NCBI GenBank assembly: GCA_016708435.1
Contig: JADJFV010000038.1
Span: 1 to 64,000 of the forward strand
From: Leptospiraceae bacterium
GTDB taxonomy: Bacteria > Spirochaetota > Leptospiria > Leptospirales > Leptospiraceae
Direction: 5' to 3'
DNA length: 64,000 nucleotides
Each line of letters begins with the position of its first letter. The stretch's first letter is position 1. The translations under genes and the position numbers were made by a program. This document shows, one piece after another, positions 18,220-26,943 of the stretch. The notes under the pieces are model-generated. The model ran no database searches. It was not told the origin of the DNA and saw only the letters and a program-made list of their open reading frames with translations.

Positions 18220-18747
18220 ATGAAGTTTTCTGTTTTTATGGCTACCAGTTTAGACGGGTATATCGCAAAAAAGAATGGCGACATTAATTGGTTGATGGAA
18301 GCGGGTAATCCTGATGATCCGGAAGATTATGGTTACGCAAAATTCATTTCAACAATAGACTGCATTATAATGGGTCGAAATACCTATGAAAAAGTCTTGT
18401 CTTTTCCTGAATGGCCTTACGAAAAGCAAGTTATCGTTCTTTCCAAAACACTTAGAGATACTCCTGAAAAGATTCAGAGTAGGGTTGAGCTTTTTAATGG
18501 TAGTGTCGATGAACTGGTAGTGAGGCTAACAAATAGTAATCACTCTCATATTTATGTTGATGGAGGAAAAACAATTCAATCTTTTCTCGAAAAAGGGTAT
18601 ATTAGCGATTTAACTTTGACGCGTATTCCGATTCTATTAGGAGATGGATTACCGCTATTTGGCGCTTTACCAAAGGAATTGAAACTACGTCATATAGTGA
18701 CAAAATCTTTTCCTTCCGGCTTTGTTCAATCTACTTATGAAATTTAG
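18220..18747 (+). CDS. Dihydrofolate reductase-like (RibD C-terminal domain) protein
   Basis: This 175-residue stand-alone protein has the RibD-C/DHFR fold. Its N-terminus (FMATSLDGYIAKKNGDINWL) and IMGRNTYEKVL are typical of the group often annotated as dihydrofolate reductase family. The late segment YVDGGKTIQSFLEKG carries the NADPH-binding GG turn, and LTRIPILLGDGLPLFG is the usual C-terminal block. It probably reduces a small molecule with NADPH. True folate reduction or riboflavin synthesis is not implied. GGGGAAG lies just upstream of the ATG. It appears monocistronic. Confidence 0.9.
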   Translation: MKFSVFMATSLDGYIAKKNGDINWLMEAGNPDDPEDYGYAKFISTIDCIIMGRNTYEKVLSFPEWPYEKQVIVLSKTLRDTPEKIQSRVELFNGSVDELVVRLTNSNHSHIYVDGGKTIQSFLEKGYISDLTLTRIPILLGDGLPLFGALPKELKLRHIVTKSFPSGFVQSTYEI

Positions 18748-18814
18748 CTTTTATCTGTGAATATGTCCATTTTTAAAAAGAAAATAGTATTCATTTTACA
18801 GTGAAATAATTGTA

Positions 18815-19468
18815 TTGAGATTTAGGTATACTAACTTGAATGTTCAAAGCTGGGGAATTTTTAAATTTGTCGAGACTATTTTTTTACTTGGAATCTTGAT
18901 TAACTTATTTTCGTATATCATAAGATTTATTATCATTTATCGTAACGATCATGCGAAAATATTCTTTCGCACTTTAAAGGAAGGCTTTTCAAGGAAGCTA
19001 CTTCTGCGAAATAGCCTAAATCTATCTTTACTTTTAACGTCTTTTTCTGTATTCTGGTATATGCTAAAAATAAGTGGTAGTTTAAAAATCCTTTCCATTA
19101 ATGAGGCATATAGGCATAATTCGCTCATAACGATATATATTCTGTTTGCATCCATTCTACTCTTAGTCTATAGTATTGTATTATCTATTAAAAACGTATT
19201 AAAAATAAAAGAGCTAACACCAGCACTTGGTTATTTATCCTTTTGGAATTCGACGGATAATCTATTTAATGCGCTAGGTGGTGGAGTTGTATTTAAGCCT
19301 TTCACGGATATGAGCACTTCTTTCCGGAAATATTTAATAGAAACAAAACTTTCTGAGGTTCTTGTAAGTGCGCTTTTACTTGTGATTTTAGAATATGCTT
19401 ATAAAATCTTACTCGTTCTAGCATTGCTATATTTGATTCAAGGTAAGATTCTATACCAATGGATTTGA
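18815..19468 (+). CDS. Hypothetical multi-pass membrane protein
   Basis: I do not recognise this 217-residue protein. It has about four or five hydrophobic helices (roughly residues 17-40, 66-85, 102-124 and 186-210), separated by basic loops. A polar segment at about 130-165 reads ALGYLSFWNSTDNLFNALGG. The proposed start is TTG at 18815; another TTG at 18836 is possible. It lies 67 bases after the DHFR-like gene on the same strand and is convergent with the glycosidase gene. Confidence 0.55.
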   Translation: MRFRYTNLNVQSWGIFKFVETIFLLGILINLFSYIIRFIIIYRNDHAKIFFRTLKEGFSRKLLLRNSLNLSLLLTSFSVFWYMLKISGSLKILSINEAYRHNSLITIYILFASILLLVYSIVLSIKNVLKIKELTPALGYLSFWNSTDNLFNALGGGVVFKPFTDMSTSFRKYLIETKLSEVLVSALLLVILEYAYKILLVLALLYLIQGKILYQWI

Positions 19469-19473
19469 AACAC

Positions 19474-20565
19474 TTAAAGTTTTTTCATCTCTGTGACAAA
19501 AGATTTATACATTTCCTTTTCTTTTAAATCCCAACTAATTAATCCAAAAGCAGTTTCTGGATTCCATCGAGAATATTCAGGACCTTTAAAATCTGTCAAG
19601 ACCCAGAAATAGCAATCGATTCTTTTGCCGATAGAATGCAGATAAATCTCTTTATAAAGAGCACCAATTTCTGTTTGAGTGATTTTTAGCCACAAGGGGC
19701 AAACACCGATTTCACTTATGATAAAAGGTTTTCTAACTGCTCTGTATTTGTGCATAAAGGAATCTATGACGCCGGCAATCGTCGGAAAATAGACATTAGC
19801 CGGTTTCTTAGCAAAATAGCAAATTGGATCGTAAGGATGAAAGTTATAAATATCAATGTATTGATCAATTCCTGCATCTATACAATCTTGGATGTAATTG
19901 ATTCTTTGAAATGGGGCTATTACTCGTAAGTCATCGCCCATAAGTCCACCAAATACTGTTTGATTCTTCGGATTTATTTTTTTTATAATAGGGGCAGCAG
20001 CAGCGGCTAATTGCACGTATTCAATTGGTTCGGGATTTCTTATCCAAAAACGAAGAGTGTTTGGTTCGTTCCAAATTTCCCAAGTAGTAATGTGTTTTTT
20101 ATAACGCTCTGCATTTTTCTCGCAGAATGCTTTGTAATCATCTAGAGTATCAATAGGAGATTTAAAACGAAGAGATGGAATCATACAATTGATAAAATTT
20201 CCGGGGACAAGACCTGTTAGAAGACCAAGAATTTTAATATCAGCGTTGCGAAGCTCCTCTACGAAAAAATCCATAACGGTATCTGGAATGATTTCATAAT
20301 AATTAAATTCCAACCGAACCCATTCTACTCTAAGCTCTTGCAGATAATGGATGTATGTCCGTAAAGAATTTTCATCTTGATGTTTCAATACAACATTAAT
20401 ACCTAGCCCGGGAAATTTTTTTATTCCTATCGGTTGTTCTATTGGAGATGAAATTACTTTCTTTGTAGTTTTACTTTTTGTGGGTTTGGCAATCGCTTTG
20501 GTTTTCGATATAATTCGTGATTTAGTTGAAGGTTTTTTATTTGCTTTTTTTGAACTAGGCTTCAT
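19474..20565 (-). CDS. Clan GH-A glycoside hydrolase-like protein
   Basis: This 363-residue protein has a TIM-barrel of the GH-A clan type. The acid/base Glu is in TTWEIWNEPNTLRFW (N-E pair after strand 4), and the nucleophile Glu is probably in KPFIISEIGVCPLW (end of strand 7). The barrel start GLGINVVLKH and RVEWVRLEFNYYEI also fit. It resembles GH39/GH5-type enzymes, but I cannot assign a family or substrate. The first 45 residues are almost entirely Lys, Ser, Thr and Pro (for example KPSSKKANKKPSTKSR) with no signal peptide, so the enzyme looks cytoplasmic or is exported by an unknown route. It is convergent with the membrane protein gene, 5 bases apart. Confidence 0.75.
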   Translation of the reverse strand: MKPSSKKANKKPSTKSRIISKTKAIAKPTKSKTTKKVISSPIEQPIGIKKFPGLGINVVLKHQDENSLRTYIHYLQELRVEWVRLEFNYYEIIPDTVMDFFVEELRNADIKILGLLTGLVPGNFINCMIPSLRFKSPIDTLDDYKAFCEKNAERYKKHITTWEIWNEPNTLRFWIRNPEPIEYVQLAAAAAPIIKKINPKNQTVFGGLMGDDLRVIAPFQRINYIQDCIDAGIDQYIDIYNFHPYDPICYFAKKPANVYFPTIAGVIDSFMHKYRAVRKPFIISEIGVCPLWLKITQTEIGALYKEIYLHSIGKRIDCYFWVLTDFKGPEYSRWNPETAFGLISWDLKEKEMYKSFVTEMKKL

Positions 20566-20997
20566 AACGATAAGTTTTTTATTGGCTAGTTTAAATTCTA
20601 TAATTTTTTTTAAAAAAACGAAAAGACTTGTCTATGGATTTTTTTTAGAACTCTTATCTCTTATCATTATTGGAATTGATCTAGGCACGTTAAATAATTT
20701 GGCTTCCATGTCCCAAAGAGGTATTGGTAGGTTTCGCAGCATGAGAGAGACTGTCGACTCATATTCATAGAACCGCCTCTATACTTAGCATCATAGGGGA
20801 CGGACAAATTCTGATTGGTAGAAAATTATGTTGAAATGAGGGGCTGTCTTCTATCATGTTATTTATGGTCAGTGTATGTATTGGAAATTCATCAAAGTTA
20901 CAAGTTACTCTTTCGAAAGTTCTCTTCTATGAGATTATTTATAATGATTGTATCTCTTAATTTGACAATATTCTCGTTCGAAAGGGAAATTAAAAAA
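20566..20997. other. Intergenic region with no supported gene
   Basis: About 430 bases lie between the glycosidase start and the end of the small winged-helix-like gene, whose reading direction is the same. A plus-strand open frame at 20480-20770 mostly mirrors the lysine-rich start of the glycosidase gene and is not credible. I see no strong hairpin or repeat. The glycosidase promoter should be near its ATG. Confidence 0.4.
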
Positions 20998-21261
20998 TCA
21001 TTCGATTTTGTAGGCAATCTCTGCACCTTTAGCGGTTAATACGAGTTCGTCTCCGACTTGTTGCATTAGCCCGTAACCCATGAGAGCATGCCAGGCATTT
21101 CGAATTTCTATTACATCGAGTCCCCAGCTTTTAATTGCATCCATAACAACTCGTTTATGCAGTTTGCTGCCTGCCTGAACATTATTTTCTTTGAAAATAT
21201 TTAAAATTCTTTCCGCTGTATTCATAGAATTAGAAGTATTTTTTAAATCGATTTCTGTCAT
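20998..21261 (-). CDS. Small winged-helix-like hypothetical protein
   Basis: This 87-residue protein has no family I can name. Its predicted layout of helices followed by a short beta hairpin (MNTAERILNIFKENNV, VVMDAIKSWGLDVIEIRNAW, GYGLMQQVGDELVLTAKG) looks like a winged helix. It could be a small regulator or an adaptor. Its ATG overlaps the stop codon of the upstream MFS gene by four bases (ATGA type), so the two are translationally coupled and probably function together. Confidence 0.65.
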   Translation of the reverse strand: MTEIDLKNTSNSMNTAERILNIFKENNVQAGSKLHKRVVMDAIKSWGLDVIEIRNAWHALMGYGLMQQVGDELVLTAKGAEIAYKIE

Positions 21262-22400
21262 TCTTTAATTTTGGTGAAGTAAATTGAAACCAGGAAAACG
21301 CCAAAGCCAACCATGTAAAATAAACTTTCTGCTCCTAGATTCATCCAAATAAGTCCCGCTAAAGAACTTGCTATTAGCGCAGAAATACTATTTAGTCCAG
21401 AATAAAGCCCGATAGCGGAAGCAGACTCTTTGGGGCAAATATTTGTTATCCAAGCTTTGGAAATTCCTTCTGTGCTGGCTGCGAAAATTCCATAAAGGGA
21501 AAACAAGAATAAATAAAAGTAAAAATTCCCACCGTGACCCATACCTAGATATACAAGGCTAAATAAAATTAAACCAATAATAAAAGCCTTCTTTAAACCA
21601 ATTTTGTCTCCCAGATAACCCATTGGATAAGAAAAGACAGCGTAGACTAAATTGTAAAAAATATAGACAAGAACAATTTGTGTATCAGAAATGCCTATTT
21701 CCTTTAGCCGCAGAAGTAAAAAAACATCAGAGCTATTTAAGAGGCTAAATAGAAGTAGCCCCAGTATTAGGTTTTTGTATTCTACCGGGCTCGTCGTGAA
21801 GAAATTCCAAAGAGAAGATTTTACTGTGCGCTTAGAAGAATCTTTTGCCTTTTCCTTTATAAAAAAGGTAAATGTAATTGCAATGGCTCCTGGGAAGAAG
21901 GCGAATAGAAATAAACCTTTGTAATTTTGTGGGAAGAAGTATAGGTAAATAAGCGCTAGACTCGGACCTACACAAGCACCAAAAGTATCCATTCCCCGAT
22001 GAAATCCGAAAACTTTTCCTTTGTTTTCTTTTGTGGATTCGTCAGACAGAAGGGCGTCCCTGGCTCCGGTTCGAATTCCTTTACCTAATCTGTCGGCAGA
22101 TCGAATTATGAATACCCATAGAGGCAAATTCCATGTAACCAGAAGAGGCTTTGATATGGCGCTTATCGCATATCCTATCTGAACAAATGGTAGTCGCTTT
22201 CCATAAGAATCTGAAAGTCTACCAAAGTAGCCTTTGCTTAATCCGGCTAAGGCTTCTGCAATTCCTTCTAAGATTCCAATGAATAAAACTGAAAATCCTA
22301 TACTTTGCAAGTAAATTGGTAAGATTGGATAAAGCATTTCGGATGCAATATCTGTGAATAGACTTACCAGTGAGAGTATCCAGACGGAGCGGGTAATCAT
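21258..22400 (-). CDS. MFS transporter
   Basis: This is a major facilitator superfamily transporter of 380 residues with 11-12 membrane helices. I start it at the ATG at 22398-22400, preceded by GTGAGGA; the longer frame from 22463 would overlap the fluoride channel gene. MFS signatures are GYFGRLSDSYGKRLPFV between helices 2 and 3 and the repeat MGYLGDKIGLKKAF between helices 8 and 9. The block RSADRLGKGIRTGARDALLSD is typical of a distinct MFS group. The substrate is unknown. It follows crcB by 14 bases and overlaps the small downstream gene by four, making a three-gene operon. Confidence 0.88.
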   Translation of the reverse strand: MITRSVWILSLVSLFTDIASEMLYPILPIYLQSIGFSVLFIGILEGIAEALAGLSKGYFGRLSDSYGKRLPFVQIGYAISAISKPLLVTWNLPLWVFIIRSADRLGKGIRTGARDALLSDESTKENKGKVFGFHRGMDTFGACVGPSLALIYLYFFPQNYKGLFLFAFFPGAIAITFTFFIKEKAKDSSKRTVKSSLWNFFTTSPVEYKNLILGLLLFSLLNSSDVFLLLRLKEIGISDTQIVLVYIFYNLVYAVFSYPMGYLGDKIGLKKAFIIGLILFSLVYLGMGHGGNFYFYLFLFSLYGIFAASTEGISKAWITNICPKESASAIGLYSGLNSISALIASSLAGLIWMNLGAESLFYMVGFGVFLVSIYFTKIKE

Positions 22401-22414
22401 GATTAATTCCTCAC

Positions 22415-22786
22415 TTATAAATACTTTGCAATGAGGTAACCAGAAGTTACCGCTACTAAGCAAAGACTTAAATTTAAAAATACATTTAGAATGGCAGAAA
22501 TGAATTTCGCCTGTAAAAAGAGAGTCATAGTTTCAAGGCTAAAGGAAGAAAACGTAGTGAAGCCGCCTAGAAAGCCTATGAAAATTAATTGCCGAAAAAT
22601 TGGAATTGAATCGAGGCGATGTTCATTAATAGAAAATAAAATTCCAATTATGCAAGATCCGATAACATTTACGGCTAGAGTTCCATGAGGAAAATGAATT
22701 CCGAAAATTTGATTCACAAGGTTGGATAAAAAAAAACGAGTGACACTACCTAGTCCACCCCCTAAAAAAACAAATAGATATTGCAT
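22415..22786 (-). CDS. crcB: Fluoride ion channel CrcB/Fluc
   Basis: This protein of about 123 residues is a Fluc-type channel that forms dual-topology dimers and exports fluoride. It has four membrane helices. The diagnostic motif GFLGGFTTFSSFS in helix 3 carries the Phe and Thr residues that line the pore, and the early GGGLGSVTRFFLSN and LAVNVIGSCIIG blocks are canonical. I prefer the ATG at 22784-22786 over a TTG at 22813, which would add nine residues before MQYLFVFLGGGLG. I looked for a fluoride riboswitch upstream and see none. It heads a short operon with an MFS transporter. Confidence 0.93.
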   Translation of the reverse strand: MQYLFVFLGGGLGSVTRFFLSNLVNQIFGIHFPHGTLAVNVIGSCIIGILFSINEHRLDSIPIFRQLIFIGFLGGFTTFSSFSLETMTLFLQAKFISAILNVFLNLSLCLVAVTSGYLIAKYL

Positions 22787-22820
22787 GAATTGGATTCTCT
22801 TAGCCGAATACAATATTAGG

Positions 22821-22842
22821 CAATATTTTTTTTAAAATATTG
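22821..22842. promoter_or_regulatory. AT-rich palindrome between divergent operons
   Basis: CAATATTTT at 22821-22829 and AAAATATTG at 22834-22842 form a perfect 9-base palindrome with a TTTT spacer. It sits between the divergent crcB operon and the adenylation-reductase operon. It could be an operator or a promoter-region artefact of AT-rich DNA. Confidence 0.3.
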
Positions 22843-22864
22843 AGCAAAGAGAGGAATCATCGCA

Positions 22865-23161
22865 TTGAAGAAAATTAAAGTTGAAGGAGAAGTGAAAACC
22901 TTTGTCGCAAAGATGCAAAGGGGTTTATCAAAAGGCAAGCTTGCGGGTATCGTATTTTTTGAAGAGGAGACTGATGCGCTAGTTGTAAGATTTGAAAAAT
23001 TTGGGACGAGTAAGATTTATTATAAGGTAACCAAAGCGGAAACAGGATTTGTTGCAAATTTTTTGAAGGAGAATATTGCCTTTACCCACGGAATTTTTCG
23101 CATTGATGTCGAAAAACAATTAGTAGAAATGATGCGTCGCTTCGGCGCTGAGGTTGAGTGA
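22865..23161 (+). CDS. Small hypothetical protein upstream of the adenylation-reductase gene
   Basis: This 98-residue soluble protein matches no family I recognise. The TTG start at 22865 is supported by AGAGAGGAA about nine bases upstream. The sequence is rich in Lys and Phe with alternating beta-like segments (LAGIVFFEEETDALVVRFEKF, SKIYYKVTKAETGFVANFL) and a C-terminal helix containing VEMMRRFGAEVE. It ends only eight bases before the large gene that follows, so it is likely co-expressed and may serve that enzyme, but this is inference from position. Confidence 0.6.
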   Translation: MKKIKVEGEVKTFVAKMQRGLSKGKLAGIVFFEEETDALVVRFEKFGTSKIYYKVTKAETGFVANFLKENIAFTHGIFRIDVEKQLVEMMRRFGAEVE

Positions 23162-23169
23162 AATAGAAA

Positions 23170-26127
23170 TTGCAGGAAAATTTTAAATTTGAAAGCTTTT
23201 TAGATGAATTAGAAAAAGGAATTATTAAATCACCTACTTCAATAGCGATATCTTCTGAATCAGAAAGAATTTCGTATGCTGAGCTAAATCGGAGAGTAAT
23301 TAGTATTAGCTGTTACTTGAGAGATTCCGGTATTAAAAATGGAGATATAGTAATCCTTTGGATGGAAAAATCCCCTGAATATATTGAATGTCTTTTAGCT
23401 GTATGGGCAGTGGGAGCTGTTTTTCTACCATTGGATAGAAAGACTCCGATTGCGAGAGTGGAATGGATTTGTAAGGATGCAAACGCAAAGTTGATCATTA
23501 TGGATAATGATAATTATGCGTCAAATCTTACTTGTTTTAATTTAATGGTAACAACGACCAAATTCTTGACCGAGCAAAGAAATACGAGTGTATTGAATGA
23601 TTTCAGTTCGATGCAAAAAAAATACAAAGTTCAAAGTGATGACGTTGCGTATATTATATATACTTCGGGCTCGACTGGAAATCCGAAAGGAGTAGTCGTA
23701 ACACACGAGGGGATTGTTAATTTTTTAAAAGAGCAAATCAAAGTATTTCAGGTGAATTCAAAGAGTAGGATATTACAGTATTTATCGATTGGATTTGATG
23801 CTTCGATTTCAGAGATAGGTATATCTCTATTATCCGGTGCGGAGGTTAGAATCGAATCGGATTTAAAAATCAAAGATACGGCAGGATTAATTAATGCTTT
23901 AGAAAAAGAACAGATAACACATATTTGTCTTCCACCTTCTCTATTGCCGGTTCTCGATATAGATAGAATTCCGAGTAGTTTAGAAACAATTATTATCGGT
24001 GGTGAAGTATGTCCTCTAGAGACGGTCAGAGAATGGGCAAGTAAAGTTAGAATTGTCAATGTATATGGTCCGACGGAGGCAACCGTTTGCTCTAGTCTTA
24101 TCGTTTGCGAGCCTAATTGGAGTAAGCCGCTGATTGGTTATCCTATACCGAATCGGGAATTATTTATTTTAGATGAAGATTTAAAAGAAGCAAAGCAAGG
24201 AGAGTTATATCTAAGTGGGGTAGGTCTTGCAAAAGAGTATTTGCATCAAGAAAAGTTGACAGAGGAGAAGTTCTTACTTCTAAATGGAAAGCGACTTTAT
24301 AAAACAGGGGATCGGGTAGTTTCTCATGGTAGGAATGAAATTGAGTTTATCGGGAGAATGGATCGACAGTTTAAGCTGAGAGGAAACTTGATTGAACCTT
24401 GTGAAGTTGAACGACTATTAGCCGCACTTCCGAGGATAAGCTTTGCTTATGTGATGAAACAGAAATTGAAAAGGGATATATTGGTTGCGTATATAGTTTT
24501 AAAAAATGAAACACCCATTGAGAGAAAAGAAATTTCCGCAATTAAGAATTATTTAAAAAAAGAGCTACCCTATTGGATGGTGCCAGAGCGCTTTGTTATA
24601 CTGAACGAAATCCCACTCAATATGAATGAAAAATTGGATTTAAAAAGCTTTCCTCCTTTAGATATGTCACGTCCGTCCTATTTGCCTGAAATTAAAAGAC
24701 CGATTACAGATAAGGAGCGCATACTTTGTATTATCTTCGAAAAATTGCTTTGCGTTGAGCCAATTGGTATTGATGATGATTTTTTTTTGTTAGGAGGAGA
24801 TTCTATCTCGATGCTTTCGCTTTACGCTGAGTGTAGTTTAATTGGAATTACCCTCTCAGGAGATAAATTTATTCAAAAACCAACTGTGGCTGGAATTCTT
24901 GAAATGAACAAGACAGAAAAATTGGAAACAACAAGTGTGACGTTTCTGGAAAAAGAAGTAAGGCTAAAGGAAGAGTTAAATAACTTGATTCGGAATTCGA
25001 ATAAAAAACAGACCAGATGTTCTAAAATTTTATTGACTGGCGCGACTGGATTTTTGGGATCAAGAATTTTGTTTGAATTGAGTCAGGATTTTGAAGCTAA
25101 GATATATTGTGTTGTAAGAAATAGTTCGGGCTTGAATCCTAAGACAAAAATTGAATCTATTCTTACCCGGCAGGGTGTTGGGATAAAGAATTGGGACAAT
25201 GTTTACTTTATGGAAGGAGATATTTCAGAACCAAGACTTGGACTGTCGAGTGAGGATTGGAATTTTCTTACAATAAATATTGATTCAGTGTTTCATTTTG
25301 CAGCGGAGGTTAATCTTATTATGCCGTATGAGGAACTTAAAAAGGTTAACGTAAACGGAACTTTTGAAATACTGAAGTTTTGCCTCACGGGAAATTATAA
25401 GTTTTTGCACTATGCATCGACTCTTTCTGTATTTGTATCCTCTGACGATACAAGGGAAAAATTTTATGAAGAAGATCAATTGAATTCCATGAAAGAAGTT
25501 TATGGAGGTTATGCGCAATCAAAGTGGGTGAGTGAAAAAATAATCCATAATGCTATGCAAGAAGGCTACGAGTCGGTTAATATATATAGATTTGGATTGA
25601 TAACAGGTGATTCAAAGACGGGGTTTGGAAAGACGGATGATTTTCTTATTCGGTTTTTAAAATCTCTTGCAAATCTAAATAAATTTCCAAAGATAAAATC
25701 AGAGACAATGAAAGTTGACATTACTCCGATTGACTTCGCGGCTAAGTCTTGTATTGCGTTATCGCACAGTGCGGCAAATAAGCATATATTTCATATTGCG
25801 AATCCAAAATCCCTTACGTTCGATCAGTTGTTGAATATTCTAAGAGAGTATGGGATTAGCCTTGATGAAGTTTCTATTGAGGACTACTTTGAAATTTGTA
25901 AGTCTCTAGGTGAAGAGGATTCTTATTTGTATCTATCGATTTCTCGTGGGTTGGTTCAGAGAGATGAGTTTACTCCTATTCGTACGCTCGATTTATTCCA
26001 GGCTACTGGAGTTCAATTTGATTTTGCAAATACATCTAAATCGATTCCTGATTATTTTAATAAATGTCCTGTGGCTGATAGGAATTTGATTTTTAAGTAT
26101 TTGGATCAATTGGGAATTCAAGCCTAA
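23170..26127 (+). CDS. Single-module adenylation-carrier-reductase enzyme (NRPS-like, A-T-R)
   Basis: This 985-residue enzyme should activate a carboxylic or amino acid with ATP, tether it as a thioester, and release it by NADPH reduction as an aldehyde or alcohol. The adenylation domain (about 1-510) has A3 YTSGSTGNPKGVVVTHEG, A5 NVYGPTEATV, A7 YKTGD, A8 GRMDRQFKLRG and a probable A10 Lys in NMNEKLDL. The carrier domain has the LGGDSISM phosphopantetheine Ser near 545. The reductase domain (about 618-985) begins with LTGATGFLGSRI and has the short-chain-dehydrogenase triad in YASTLSVF and YGGYAQSKW. There is no condensation domain, as in Lys2 and carboxylic acid reductases. The TTG start is eight bases after the previous gene. 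No phosphopantetheinyl transferase is visible in the window. The substrate is unknown. Confidence 0.9.
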   Translation: MQENFKFESFLDELEKGIIKSPTSIAISSESERISYAELNRRVISISCYLRDSGIKNGDIVILWMEKSPEYIECLLAVWAVGAVFLPLDRKTPIARVEWICKDANAKLIIMDNDNYASNLTCFNLMVTTTKFLTEQRNTSVLNDFSSMQKKYKVQSDDVAYIIYTSGSTGNPKGVVVTHEGIVNFLKEQIKVFQVNSKSRILQYLSIGFDASISEIGISLLSGAEVRIESDLKIKDTAGLINALEKEQITHICLPPSLLPVLDIDRIPSSLETIIIGGEVCPLETVREWASKVRIVNVYGPTEATVCSSLIVCEPNWSKPLIGYPIPNRELFILDEDLKEAKQGELYLSGVGLAKEYLHQEKLTEEKFLLLNGKRLYKTGDRVVSHGRNEIEFIGRMDRQFKLRGNLIEPCEVERLLAALPRISFAYVMKQKLKRDILVAYIVLKNETPIERKEISAIKNYLKKELPYWMVPERFVILNEIPLNMNEKLDLKSFPPLDMSRPSYLPEIKRPITDKERILCIIFEKLLCVEPIGIDDDFFLLGGDSISMLSLYAECSLIGITLSGDKFIQKPTVAGILEMNKTEKLETTSVTFLEKEVRLKEELNNLIRNSNKKQTRCSKILLTGATGFLGSRILFELSQDFEAKIYCVVRNSSGLNPKTKIESILTRQGVGIKNWDNVYFMEGDISEPRLGLSSEDWNFLTINIDSVFHFAAEVNLIMPYEELKKVNVNGTFEILKFCLTGNYKFLHYASTLSVFVSSDDTREKFYEEDQLNSMKEVYGGYAQSKWVSEKIIHNAMQEGYESVNIYRFGLITGDSKTGFGKTDDFLIRFLKSLANLNKFPKIKSETMKVDITPIDFAAKSCIALSHSAANKHIFHIANPKSLTFDQLLNILREYGISLDEVSIEDYFEICKSLGEEDSYLYLSISRGLVQRDEFTPIRTLDLFQATGVQFDFANTSKSIPDYFNKCPVADRNLIFKYLDQLGIQA

Positions 26128-26153
26128 CTTAACAATTATTTCTGACAATGATT

Positions 26154-26240
26154 GGGCGCCTCATGGCATAATAAAGATTATGCGCAACTTAAATTTAATT
26201 TGCTGCCTTGTTTCGAATAATGCCATGACCCGGCTCGCCC
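26154..26240. repeat. Imperfect inverted repeat downstream of the adenylation-reductase gene
   Basis: TCATGGCAT at 26161-26169 pairs with ATGCCATGA at 26220-26228, and outside it GGGCG at 26154 pairs with CGCCC at 26236. The region is more GC-rich than its surroundings. It may be a repeat element or, less likely, a terminator. Confidence 0.4.
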
Positions 26241-26367
26241 TTTTACTCGCGTGAAGATGCTCGTAACCGGTTGATCCGTGGCGCATAGGAGTCGTTAAAT
26301 TTTTACGTTTGCTAAAAAAAAATCATTCTTTGCGCACCAAAATGGATTTTCTGAGCCTAGTAATAGT

Positions 26368-26880
26368 ATGAGAACTTTTATAGAAAAAAAGCAATTCAAT
26401 TCCTGTAAAGATCTCAACGAACCTTCAACTAGATCTTCGTTGCTGATTCCTGCACGCAATATGAGTCTTTTCCTTGAAAAAGTGGAGAGTCATGGAGGAA
26501 GCGTTGCTCTGTATCTTTCGCACCTTTTACGACGCTATCGCTTTTTGATACAGAACGGATGTTTAGAAAAACATCCATTTGTAAAAACTGGATATCAGCA
26601 AAAACAGCAGGGTTTGAGACGTGTGGACTTCGTTCCACTCGCAGTAGATTGGGCTGAACTAAAATGTCTTAGGGCATTTTTAAATCGAAGCATGACTTGG
26701 ATTTTTGTGTCTTTACTATTAATTGACTCTCTAGATTTGGATAAAAATCTCCCAGAAAAATACCTCGAATTCGTAGTTCCGAAAAAATCGTATGTGCGGC
26801 TAATGGTAAATGCCACACTTTCCAGGAAAAGGGCTTATTATGATAGATTTTTACAAATGACGAGGGATCGAACGGGGTAA
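26368..26880 (+). CDS. DUF1564 family protein, copy 2
   Basis: This 170-residue DUF1564 protein is a paralogue of the one at 17582. The N-terminal third has diverged, while the centre and C-terminus are close: LLIPARNMSLFLEKV, KTGYQ, RRVDFVPLAVDWAELKCL, AFLNRSMTWIFV, DSLDLDKNLPEK, EFVVPKKSYVRLMV and a basic tail MTRDRTG. Both copies are single genes on the plus strand, each close to short palindromic DNA. The role of the family is not known to me. Copy number and flanking repeats could mean an association with mobile or recombining DNA, which is inference. Confidence 0.8.
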   Translation: MRTFIEKKQFNSCKDLNEPSTRSSLLIPARNMSLFLEKVESHGGSVALYLSHLLRRYRFLIQNGCLEKHPFVKTGYQQKQQGLRRVDFVPLAVDWAELKCLRAFLNRSMTWIFVSLLLIDSLDLDKNLPEKYLEFVVPKKSYVRLMVNATLSRKRAYYDRFLQMTRDRTG

Positions 26881-26943
26881 ATAGTAATTATCCTTAGCAC
26901 AAAATCCGACAAAAACTATTGCTATTTCTTTTTCACATGAGAG

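Noticed and set aside
20480..20770. Plus-strand hydrophobic open frame
   Set aside because: Its first third is the antisense of the lysine-rich start of the glycosidase; the rest has no homology signal I recognise.
22787..22864. Fluoride riboswitch upstream of crcB
   Set aside because: The leader is short and AT-rich and lacks the conserved pseudoknot-forming segments of that riboswitch.
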